Assembly (NCBI RefSeq): GCF_900103585.1
Contig: NZ_FNHV01000022.1
Coordinates: forward strand, 62,001 to 126,000
Length of the DNA: 64,000 bases
Direction: 5' to 3'
From: Streptomyces sp. cf386
GTDB lineage: Bacteria; Actinomycetota; Actinomycetes; Streptomycetales; Streptomycetaceae
Part shown: piece after piece, positions 44,736 through 52,604 of the stretch
Layout: each line of letters starts with the position of its first letter
Numbering within the stretch: position 1 is the first letter of the stretch
Program-made: the position numbers and the translations under genes
The notes under the pieces: generated by a model
Databases searched by the model: none
Seen by the model: the letters and a program-made list of their open reading frames with translations, nothing else
What the model was told of the DNA's origin: nothing

Positions 44736-45779
44736 TCAGCCGAACTGCTGCTCAAGATCCTTGAGCTTGCGCTCCAGGGAGTCGAGTCTCGGCAGCGCCA
44801 TGGTGTCGTCCTCCGCGGTGAGGTCGACGGTGACCGGATCAGAACCGGTGCGGACGGGCTGCAGTGAGGGACGTGACCGCAAGGGCAGTTGTTCCGGCGT
44901 CGATATGGCAGGCTCCGCGGAGACTTGGGCCGAGGCGCGCTCCAGGGCCGCCTGCGGCTCCACCTGCCGTCCGGTGCCGCGGCCGACGAAGCCGCGGTGG
45001 CCCCGGCTGATGGCCTTCAGCTGGGCGCGCTCCATGCGCTGCTGCTCGCGGCGGCGCAGGCGGGCGGTCTCCTTCTGCCGCATGTCCTCGCGGACCTCGT
45101 CCACCGCCTCGTCCAGGCTGCGCACGTTCTCCAGGAGCATCAGCGACCAGGCCTTGTAGGTCTCGCGGGGGGCCCGCAGCCAGCGGACGATCCGGATCTG
45201 CGGGAGGGGCCTCGGGACCAGACCCTGCTCGCGCAGGGCGGCCCGGCGGGTCTGCTTCAGCGCCCGGTCGAACAGCACGGCCGCGGACAGGGACATGCCG
45301 GCGAAGAAGTGCGGGGCGCCGTCGTGGCCGAGGCCCCTGGGCGCGTGCACCCAGTTGAACCAGGCCGCGGCGAACGCGAACGTCCACACGAGTATGCGGG
45401 AGCCGAGCGCCGCGTCACCGTGGCTGGCCTCCCGGACGGCGAGTACGGAGCAGAACATGGCCGCGCCGTCGAGGCCGAAGGGCACGAGGTACTGCCAGCC
45501 GCCGGTGAGGCCGAGGTTCTGCTCACCGAAGCCGACCAGGCCGTGGAAGGAGAGGGCCGCGGCGACCGCCGCACAGCAGAACAGCAGGACGTAGGAGACG
45601 GTGCCGTACATGGCCTCCTTGCGCCTGCGACGCTCCTCGCTGCGCTCCCACGAGTCGTCCGCGCTCGTGTCCTTCCCCGAGGCCTTCCCGCGCCGAAGCA
45701 CCGCTATCGCCGCCAGCAGGCCCAGGAGCAGGACGGCGCCCGGAAGCAGCCAGTTCAGCGATATGTCGGTCAATCTCAT
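44736..45779 (-). CDS. DUF2637 membrane protein
   Basis: 347 residues from the ATG at 45779 (AAGGGA eight bases upstream); a 19-residue extension has no site. About five membrane segments between residues 8 and 190 ('YVLLFCCAAVAAALSFHGLVGF', 'LVPFGLDGAAMFCSVLAV', 'ILVWTFAFAAAWFNWVHAP') match DUF2637, a family that includes SpdB-type plasmid-spread proteins. A long charged C-terminal tail (~200-347) ends in a short coiled coil 'LDSLERKLKDLEQQ'. No plasmid or conjugation genes adjoin it, so it is probably a chromosomal family member. Confidence 0.8.
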   Translation of the reverse strand: MRLTDISLNWLLPGAVLLLGLLAAIAVLRRGKASGKDTSADDSWERSEERRRRKEAMYGTVSYVLLFCCAAVAAALSFHGLVGFGEQNLGLTGGWQYLVPFGLDGAAMFCSVLAVREASHGDAALGSRILVWTFAFAAAWFNWVHAPRGLGHDGAPHFFAGMSLSAAVLFDRALKQTRRAALREQGLVPRPLPQIRIVRWLRAPRETYKAWSLMLLENVRSLDEAVDEVREDMRQKETARLRRREQQRMERAQLKAISRGHRGFVGRGTGRQVEPQAALERASAQVSAEPAISTPEQLPLRSRPSLQPVRTGSDPVTVDLTAEDDTMALPRLDSLERKLKDLEQQFG

Positions 45780-46083
45780 CTGGGGTCCCTTGCATTGGGA
45801 TAGGGCGTAACGCCCGCCATAGTGGCCCAATCCCAACGGCCCTCAGGGGGTTTCGGGGCAAGAGGCCGCCAAGGAAGTGCAAGGGGATGCCCAGGGCGGC
45901 GATCTGCTCGAACTGCCGCTTGAGGGGCGGGAGTTGAGTTCGAGCAACACTACCCGTACGGGTGGTTCCAGGAAAAGTTCCTGCGCGAAGTGAGGAATTT
46001 GTGAAACGCATGTAACCGTAACGGGTGTCGCGCTCGCGAGTGATCTTACGGCACGGCGGGTTACAGCCATGCCTGAGGGGGCC
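45780..46083. other. 304-bp intergenic region before the DUF2637 gene
   Basis: It contains the palindrome at 45952-45963 and an AT-richer stretch at ~45965-46010 that could hold a promoter. I see no gene. Confidence 0.4.
45952..45963. promoter_or_regulatory. Perfect 12-bp palindrome upstream of the DUF2637 gene
   Basis: ACCCGTACGGGT, about 170 bases before the start codon, in the AT-richer part of the spacer. The perfect symmetry suggests a dimeric regulator site; which protein binds is unknown. Confidence 0.45.
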
Positions 46084-46935
46084 TCAACTCGCGGCGGCCA
46101 GAAGCTTGGTGACCCGATCCGCGTCGCAGGTGCGCGGGCAGGTGGCGCAGGTGTCCTCGGGGCGCAGTGTGTAGAACATGCAGCAGCTCGCCCGGTCCCG
46201 GGTGGGCAGCGACTCGCCGTTCGGGCCGGTCAGTTCGCGGAAGGCGGCCGAGCCGACATACGGCTGTGTCGCGCCCGGCAGGAGCAGCTCCAGCTCGCGC
46301 CGCGCCCGGTCCAGCTCGCCGTCGCCGAACAGATGGGCGACGTACCACAGGCCCTCGACGACCTCGTCGGTCGCCATGCCCCACAGTGCGCGTCCACGTC
46401 GCCGCATACGGGGCCCGAAGCCGGCGAGGACGGGTTCGAGGTGCTCGGCGACGGCGGCCCGGACCTCGGAGCGCAGCGCCTCCTCGTCGGGGACGACCCT
46501 GGCGCCGGGCAGCAGGGCGGCCGGGTCGTCGGGGAGGCAGGCGAAGGTGGCGGGGCGGGCGGCCAGGCGGCCTATGGCCAGGCCGGGGGCCGTGCGGTCG
46601 TACGAGACATGCGTCACGGGGAAGCGCGGGACGCGGCGGAGCAGGAACCAGGGCACGGTGATCAGCAGGCAGACGGGCCAGGCGTACCGGTGCAGGCCGA
46701 AGCTGGCGACGACGTCAGCCCGTGCGGACTGTCCGTAGTCCCGCAGTACCTGTGCGTCGTCCCAGGCCAGGAAGGCATCGAGGCCGGTGCCGCCCTCCGC
46801 GAGCGTGGTGGCGGTGACCCAGCCGTCGTGCCGGGGGAGCTCCTCGTCGGCCGTCGGCTGGGTGATGGCGAGCCCCGGGAAGGCCTCGGCGAGACGGGTG
46901 TACGCGTCCTCGAGGGCTATGGGGGGCACGGACAT
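46084..46935 (-). CDS. FhuF-like (2Fe-2S) siderophore-iron reductase
   Basis: 283 residues. The C-terminal 'SCCMFYTLRPEDTCATCPRTC' gives the CC-X10-C-X2-C ligands of FhuF-type [2Fe-2S] proteins, which reduce ferric siderophores in the cytoplasm to release iron. The N-terminal ~220 residues are the variable FhuF-like domain with a 'HRYAWPVCLLITVPWFLLRRVPRFP' hydrophobic strand. An iron box lies 26 bases before the ATG, so expression should rise on iron starvation. No siderophore genes are adjacent. Confidence 0.88.
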   Translation of the reverse strand: MSVPPIALEDAYTRLAEAFPGLAITQPTADEELPRHDGWVTATTLAEGGTGLDAFLAWDDAQVLRDYGQSARADVVASFGLHRYAWPVCLLITVPWFLLRRVPRFPVTHVSYDRTAPGLAIGRLAARPATFACLPDDPAALLPGARVVPDEEALRSEVRAAVAEHLEPVLAGFGPRMRRRGRALWGMATDEVVEGLWYVAHLFGDGELDRARRELELLLPGATQPYVGSAAFRELTGPNGESLPTRDRASCCMFYTLRPEDTCATCPRTCDADRVTKLLAAAS

Positions 46936-46960
46936 GGTGGCCGCCGATTCGCTCGACTTC

Positions 46961-46979
46961 AGAGGTAAGGCTTACCTTA
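46961..46979 (-). promoter_or_regulatory. Iron box (DmdR1/IdeR operator)
   Basis: AGAGGTAAGGCTTACCTTA matches 14 of 19 positions of the consensus TTAGGTTAGGCTAACCTAA and keeps its dyad. It lies just upstream of the FhuF-like start. Confidence 0.8.
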
Positions 46980-46998
46980 CCCAAGATCGCTGAGGTTT

Positions 46999-47012
46999 GA
47001 ACTGTCGAGTTC
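46999..47012. promoter_or_regulatory. Small dyad before the GntR gene
   Basis: GAACT-GTCG-AGTTC, five bases each side. It lies 78 bases before the GntR start and could be its autoregulatory site. Confidence 0.3.
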
Positions 47013-47089
47013 TGCGCCTAAGGTGCTTGACGGGCGAGTAACAACCCGCCGTAATGACCCCAAGTACCGACACGTCCGGAGGAGGACCC

Positions 47090-47959
47090 GTGAGGCAGGG
47101 CGCGCAGGGCTCCGCGGGCACGGGGATTCCTCGGGAGTCGGATGTCCCGTCGGCTGCGCCGAGGGTGCCGGCGCAGGGTGGGGCCGTGGGCGTGGACCGG
47201 GGCCCGGGTTCGGGTCTGGGACCGGGTTCGGGTTCGGGTTCGGGGCAGGATCGGTCCCGAGGAGCCTCGGGGGTGCCGGCGGCTCGTGGTGAGCACACCC
47301 ACAGCGAGCAGCCCATTCCGCGTCCGGTCGTGCAGCGGGCCTCGGTCCGCGGGCAGATCCTCGACGCGCTGCGCACGGCGCTGGTCACCGGTGAGCTGGC
47401 TCCCGGCGAGGTCTACTCGGCTCCCGCGCTCGGTGAACGCTTCGGCGTCTCCGCGACGCCGGTTCGCGAGGCCATGCAGCAACTCGCGCTGGAGGGGGCC
47501 GTGGAGGTCGTTCCCAACCGCGGGTTCCGGGTGGTCGAACGCGGGGCCCGGGAGCTGGCCGAGCTGGCCGAGGTCCGTGCGCTGATCGAAGTGCCGGTGA
47601 TGCTGCGGCTCGCGCGCAGCGTGCCCGCCGAACGCTGGGCGGAACTGCGGCCGTTGGCCGAGGCGACGGTCCGTGCGGCGGCCACGGGATGCCGGGCGAC
47701 GTACGCGGAGTCGGACCGTACCTTCCACCGCGCCGTGCTCGCCCTCTGCGGCAACGACCAACTCGTCCAGATCGCCGACGACCTCCACCGCCGCGCCCAG
47801 TGGCCCCTGATGACCCCCACCCGCCCGTCCGGCCGCGGCCACGCCGACCTCATCGCCGACGCGGCGGAACACGCGGCGCTGCTGGACGCCTTGATCGGCG
47901 GGGAGCTGGAAGTCGTGCGGTCGTTGGTGGGAGAGCACTTCGCCGGGGCGGCGGGCTGA
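47090..47959 (+). CDS. GntR-family regulator, FadR/FCD type
   Basis: 289 residues from the GTG at 47090, preceded by GGAGGAGG; the ATG at 47054 has no site. The first ~75 residues are disordered and Gly/Ser-rich, encoded in part by a GGGTTC hexamer repeat (47214-47245). The winged helix is 'ILDALRTALVTGELAPGEVYSAPALGERFGVSATPVREAMQQL' (region ~88-130), followed by an FCD all-helical ligand domain with 'TYAESDRTFHRAVL'. Such proteins usually repress metabolic genes until an acid ligand binds; target unknown. Confidence 0.85.
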   Translation: MRQGAQGSAGTGIPRESDVPSAAPRVPAQGGAVGVDRGPGSGLGPGSGSGSGQDRSRGASGVPAARGEHTHSEQPIPRPVVQRASVRGQILDALRTALVTGELAPGEVYSAPALGERFGVSATPVREAMQQLALEGAVEVVPNRGFRVVERGARELAELAEVRALIEVPVMLRLARSVPAERWAELRPLAEATVRAAATGCRATYAESDRTFHRAVLALCGNDQLVQIADDLHRRAQWPLMTPTRPSGRGHADLIADAAEHAALLDALIGGELEVVRSLVGEHFAGAAG

Positions 47960-47973
47960 GGGCAGGCTTCTCA

Positions 47974-48010
47974 GCCCGTGGGGGTGCCCCCTCTGGGAGA
48001 GTTCGAGGAC
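47974..48010. repeat. CCCC/GGGG palindromic repeat-like element
   Basis: 'GTGGGGGTGCCCCC' followed by 'TCTGGGAGAGTTCGAGG' is of the same type as the in-frame elements at 31957 and 52300. It lies between the convergent GntR and TPR-like genes. Confidence 0.4.
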
Positions 48011-48017
48011 GAGGCCC

Positions 48018-48806
48018 CTACGCCGTGGCCGCGCCCGTTGCCGGAGGGATCGGGGCCAGCTGCCGGGCCAGCCACGTGGGCACGCCGCCCAGGAGGCGGA
48101 ACAGCCGCCGGGCCTCCTCGCGCAGGCGTGACGCCTCCGGCTCGGCCTCCGCGTCGGCCAGCGACGCCAGCGCGGGCGCCGTACCCACCAGATAGCCCAG
48201 CTCCTCGCGGATGCGGAGGGATTCGGCGAAGCCGTGGCGGGCCTCCGCCAACTCGCCCTCGCGCAGGGCGAGTCCGGCCAGGTGGCGCCAGGTGAAGGAG
48301 AGCAGGAGCGGGTCGGCGTGGGCGGTCGCGCCGGCGTGGGCCCGGCGGTAGGCCGCACGGGCCGCCTGGGGGGAGTGCGCGAGGTTCTCCGCCAGCAGCC
48401 CCCGCCGGAAGTCCAGCAACGCCCGCCCCGCCGCCCCCGGAGGGATCAGCGCCGCCGCCCGCCCCAGCGCCGCCCGCGCCTCGTCGGCCCGGTCGCGCAC
48501 TGAGTGCAGGGTCGCGGCGTACGCAAGTTGCCCCCGTTCACAAGCGGCCGCCCCGCGCTCGTCGTCGCTGTGGGCGAGCGCCTCGGCCGTGCGCAGCGCG
48601 TCCTCGGCCTCCTCCCAGCCCTGCTCGGTGTAGAGACACCGCTCCACCTGCAGCGCGGCCCGCTGGAGCGCGGCCTGAGCGGTGACCGGCTGGAGCAGCG
48701 CCGCCGCGTCCGCCCAGCAGGCGCGTGAGCGCAGCCGCCATACCGCGGTCTGGAGTGGATCGTCACCGGCGGTCGTTCCGTTACCAGACATGGCGGTATG
48801 TGCCAC
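48018..48806 (-). CDS. TPR-like helical repeat protein
   Basis: 262 residues from the GTG at 48806, five bases after GGGAGG. The sequence is almost wholly helical with Ala/Leu/Arg-rich 34-residue-like repeats ('WEEAEDALRTAEALAH', 'ADEARAALGRAAAL', 'GELAEARHGFAESLRIREELG'). No membrane segment or enzyme motif. A scaffold or binding role by family; no partner can be named. Confidence 0.7.
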   Translation of the reverse strand: MAHTAMSGNGTTAGDDPLQTAVWRLRSRACWADAAALLQPVTAQAALQRAALQVERCLYTEQGWEEAEDALRTAEALAHSDDERGAAACERGQLAYAATLHSVRDRADEARAALGRAAALIPPGAAGRALLDFRRGLLAENLAHSPQAARAAYRRAHAGATAHADPLLLSFTWRHLAGLALREGELAEARHGFAESLRIREELGYLVGTAPALASLADAEAEPEASRLREEARRLFRLLGGVPTWLARQLAPIPPATGAATA

Positions 48807-49047
48807 CTAGCCCTCCCCAAGGTCCTGTCCTGCGGATCAGCTCGGGGTCGCGGGGCATCGTCCCTGGATACCCGGCCTGATCCGAGGAACAGGCCCAGCG
48901 CGCCATCGAGCTGTTGAGTGGTGGCGGCATCTCAGCACGAATCTCCGCGCCCGGCCAAGAGGGTGGGTGAAGGATTTCACAAAGTCGTGGGACAGCGGCG
49001 GCACTTGGTGCCATCCGGATGCCGTCCGCGCGAGGGCTTCCGGGGGC

Positions 49048-50721
49048 TCAACTCATCCGCAATGCCAAGAAGAAATCCAGCTTGTCCTCCAGGCGGGAGA
49101 GGTCCCGGCTCGTCAACTGCTCGATCCTGCCGACTCGGTAGCGCAGCGTGTTGACGTGCAGGTGGAGGCGGGTCGCGCAGCGGGTCCAGGAGCCGTCGCA
49201 CTCCAGGAAGGCCTCCAGGGTGGGGATCAGTTCGGCGCGATGGCGTTGGTCGTAGTCCCGGAGCGGGTCGAGCAGTCTCGCCGTGAAGGCCCGGCGGACG
49301 TCGTCCGGCACGAAGGGCAGGAGCAGAACGTGTGACGCCAGCTCCTGGTGGCCCGCCGCGCAGACCCGGCCCGTGCGGGCCGCCGCCACCCGGCGGGCGT
49401 GCCGGGCCTCCTCCAGGGCGCCGCGCAGGCCCTCCGCCGAGTGCACGGCCGCACTCACGCCCAGCGTGACCCGGCCGTCGTCGTCCAGGCCCGCCGACAG
49501 CGGGTCCCGGATCGAGTCCAGGAGCGCGTCGGCGAGGATCCCGGCCTCGGAGCCGTCGTGCTCGGTGGAGACGGCGGGGAGGGGGACCAGCGCGATGGCC
49601 TCGTCGCCCGAGTGGGCCACGGCGATGCGGTCGGAGGGTTCCGTGCCCGTCGCCAGCGGGTCGACCAGGATCTCCTCCAGGAGGGACTGGGCGATCGGGC
49701 CCGCCTCGGTCTCCGCGCCCTCCCATTCGACGCGGGCCACGACCACCTGCCAGTGCGGGGCCGCTCCCAGGCCGGGCAGCAGCACCGGGGCCGCGACCCG
49801 CAGGCGCGCGGCGATCTCGGCGGGGGCCGCGCCCGTCTGGACCAGTTCGAGGACCTCCTGCGCGAGCCGGCGGCGGACGGTGCGCGCCGCGTCCCTGCGG
49901 TCCCGCTCCACCGCGATCAGCTGCGTGACCCCCTGGAGGAGGTCGAGCCGCTCCTCGGGCCAGTCGCCCGCGTCCGCCTCCACGGCCAGCAGCCAGTCCG
50001 ACAGCACCGTCTCGCGCACGTCCCGCGAGGCCTGCGGGGAGCGGCCGCTGCTGCGGATCGGGAACAGGGAGTACGTCGTCGAGCCCAGCGTCAGCCGGTG
50101 CGGACCGCGCCGGCCGGTGCGGGCGGCCGACAGATGCTCCGCCGCCAGCTGCGCGCACACGTCGGCGGGCAGCGCCGGGCCCGCGACCTTCGAGCCCGCG
50201 ATCAGCCGACCCGTCGGCGACAGCACCAGCGCCCGCAGGTCCAGGTCCGACCCGAGCAGGTCGAGGACCACGTCCGGGCCGCCGCCCGCCGGGCCCGACG
50301 TCATCATCCGGCGGTGCCGGTCGACGACGGCCGCGAGGTCACCGGCCCGCTCGCCGCTCACCTGCCGGACGACATGCTCGGTGATCGTCGCGAACGCCAC
50401 CGACTCGTGCACGGCGAACAGGGGCAGGCGGTGCCGGGCGCAGGCCAGGACCAGGTCGTCGGGTACGTCCCCGAGCTCGGCCTCGCCGGCCGCCAGCGCC
50501 ACCACCCCGTTCTGCACGAGGAGGTGCACGAAAGGGTCGGAGTCCGCGGCGTCGCGCCGCCAGGCCAGCCCGGTGAGGACCAGCTCACCGCCCGAGAGAT
50601 AGCGGCTGGGGTCCCTGAGGTCGGTGGTCATCACACCGCGCACGGTGCGGTCCAGCTCGTCCTCGCCGCCGAGCAGCTTGAGGCCCAGCGCGTCGGTGTC
50701 CAGCAGTGCGCGCAGCCGCAT
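49048..50721 (-). CDS. PucR-family transcriptional regulator of purine catabolism
   Basis: 557 residues. The N-terminal PucR domain ('MRLRALLDTDALGLKLLGGED', 'GGELVLTGLAW') is followed by a GGDEF-like/CdaR middle region and a C-terminal HTH_30 ('LIPTLEAFLECDGSWTRCATRLHLHVNTLRYRVGRIEQ' region, ~500-540). It is divergent from the xanthine dehydrogenase operon, which it should activate or repress according to a purine signal. Start ATG at 50721; a hairpin lies ~65 bases before it. Confidence 0.9.
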   Translation of the reverse strand: MRLRALLDTDALGLKLLGGEDELDRTVRGVMTTDLRDPSRYLSGGELVLTGLAWRRDAADSDPFVHLLVQNGVVALAAGEAELGDVPDDLVLACARHRLPLFAVHESVAFATITEHVVRQVSGERAGDLAAVVDRHRRMMTSGPAGGGPDVVLDLLGSDLDLRALVLSPTGRLIAGSKVAGPALPADVCAQLAAEHLSAARTGRRGPHRLTLGSTTYSLFPIRSSGRSPQASRDVRETVLSDWLLAVEADAGDWPEERLDLLQGVTQLIAVERDRRDAARTVRRRLAQEVLELVQTGAAPAEIAARLRVAAPVLLPGLGAAPHWQVVVARVEWEGAETEAGPIAQSLLEEILVDPLATGTEPSDRIAVAHSGDEAIALVPLPAVSTEHDGSEAGILADALLDSIRDPLSAGLDDDGRVTLGVSAAVHSAEGLRGALEEARHARRVAAARTGRVCAAGHQELASHVLLLPFVPDDVRRAFTARLLDPLRDYDQRHRAELIPTLEAFLECDGSWTRCATRLHLHVNTLRYRVGRIEQLTSRDLSRLEDKLDFFLALRMS

Positions 50722-50899
50722 TCTCGTCGCCGCCGTTCTTTGTCTCGAAATCTACGATGGATCAGGGAGGGGGTGTGGTGAGAGGCCCGTCCGACGGGCC
50801 GGTGAGTGGTGACCGGCTTCTGCCGGGCTGTGTTCCGGCTGTGTCCCTGGTCACAGGGGCTGTAACTCACGTTTCCACGGAAAAACGAGGAGGTTACTG

Positions 50900-50968
50900 G
50901 TGGCCTCCGTTCATATGAATCTACAAGATGCCCGCCCTGGCCAGCCAACTCCTTCATGGTTTCCGTGA
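50900..50968 (+). CDS. Possible 22-residue peptide with strong ribosome site
   Basis: GTG at 50900 preceded by GAGGAGG with six bases between, then 22 codons to TGA at 50966-50968. The peptide starts 'MASVHMNLQDA' and ends 'PGQPTPSWFP'. It is on the strand of the xdh operon, 129 bases before its first gene. The site is stronger than those of many real genes here. It could be a regulatory leader peptide or a free small protein. I know no relative. Confidence 0.45.
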   Translation: MASVHMNLQDARPGQPTPSWFP

Positions 50969-50996
50969 CTGACCGGGTCGGAGCACGGCGCTGTGT

Positions 50997-51008
50997 ACTG
51001 ACGTCAGT
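50997..51008. promoter_or_regulatory. Perfect 12-bp palindrome in the xdh promoter region
   Basis: ACTGACGTCAGT, about 90 bases upstream of the first xdh gene; a good candidate for the PucR or another purine-responsive operator. Confidence 0.5.
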
Positions 51009-51097
51009 GCTCGTTAACAACACATGAACGAGCCGGGCCCGGAGCACCTGATCTGGCTCAAACCGTACGACCCCCGAGACGAAGAAGAGAGTCGGTC

Positions 51098-51987
51098 ATG
51101 GACTTCCTTCGCCCCGCCAGCTGGGAGGAGGCGCTCGCCGCGAAGGCCGAGCACCCCACCGCTGTGCCGATTGCGGGTGGCACCGACGTGATGGTCGAGA
51201 TCAACTTCGACCACCGCCGGCCCGAGTACCTCCTCGACCTCAACCGCGTCGGCGACCTCTACGAGTGGGAGGTCGGCGAGGAGACGGTGCGGCTCGGCGC
51301 CTCCGTGCCGTACACGAGGATCATGGAGAGCCTGCGCGCCGAGCTGCCCGGTCTCGCCCTCGCCTCGCACACGGTCGCCTCACCTCAGATCCGCAACCGC
51401 GGCGGTGTAGGCGGCAACCTCGGCACCGCCTCCCCGGCCGGTGACGCCCACCCCGCCCTCCTCGCGGCCGGTGCCGAGGTGGAGGCCGAGTCGGTGCGCG
51501 GCAGCCGCCGTATCCCGATCGACGAGTTCTTCACCGGCGTGAAGCGCAACGCGCTCGCCGCCGACGAGCTCATCCGGGCCGTGCACATCGAGAAGGCCGA
51601 CGGGCCGCAGCAGTACTCCAAGGTGGGGACCAGGAACGCCATGGTCATCGCCGTGTGCGCCTTCGGGCTCGCGCTGCACCCCGAGACGCGGACCGTCCGT
51701 ACCGGGATCGGTTCGGCGGCGCCCACACCCGTGCGGGCCAAGACCGCCGAGGAGTTCCTGAACGCGGCGCTCGAAGAGGGCGGCTTCTGGGACAACGGCA
51801 GGATCATCACCCCGTCGGTCGCCAAGCAGTTCGCCGAGCTGTGCTCGGGCGCCTGCAACCCGATCGACGACGTCCGGGGCACGGCGAGCTACCGCCGGCA
51901 CGCGGTCGGCGTCATGGCGCGCCGCACGCTGACCTGGACCTGGGAGTCGTACCGCGGCGGCCGCCGCCTCACGGAGGGAGCCGCGTG

Positions 51988-51988
<1 letters not shown>
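51098..51988 (+). CDS. Xanthine dehydrogenase FAD-binding subunit
   Basis: 296 residues. The FAD motifs are 'AVPIAGGTDVMVEINF' (~28-43) and 'QIRNRGGVGGNLGTASPAGD' (~100-118), as in the medium subunit of molybdenum hydroxylases. It passes electrons from the iron-sulfur subunit to NAD. First gene of the operon; its stop overlaps the ATG of the next gene by one base. Confidence 0.93.
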
Positions 51989-52599
<611 letters not shown>

Positions 52600-52604
52600 G
52601 CAGC

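Larger units (their letters stand above)
50722..51097. promoter_or_regulatory. Divergent control region, pucR and xanthine dehydrogenase operon
   Basis: 376 bases. Contents: a perfect 7-bp hairpin (50784-50800) in the pucR leader; a CCCTG-GTCA-CAGGG dyad (50843-50856); the short ORF at 50900; the palindrome ACTGACGTCAGT (50997-51008); and TCGTT...AACGA arms at 51011-51031. The last two lie ~70-100 bases before the xdh start, where an activator would bind. Confidence 0.5.

Noticed and set aside
47054..47089. ATG start 36 bases upstream for the GntR gene
   Set aside because: No ribosome site before it; the GTG at 47090 follows GGAGGAGG.
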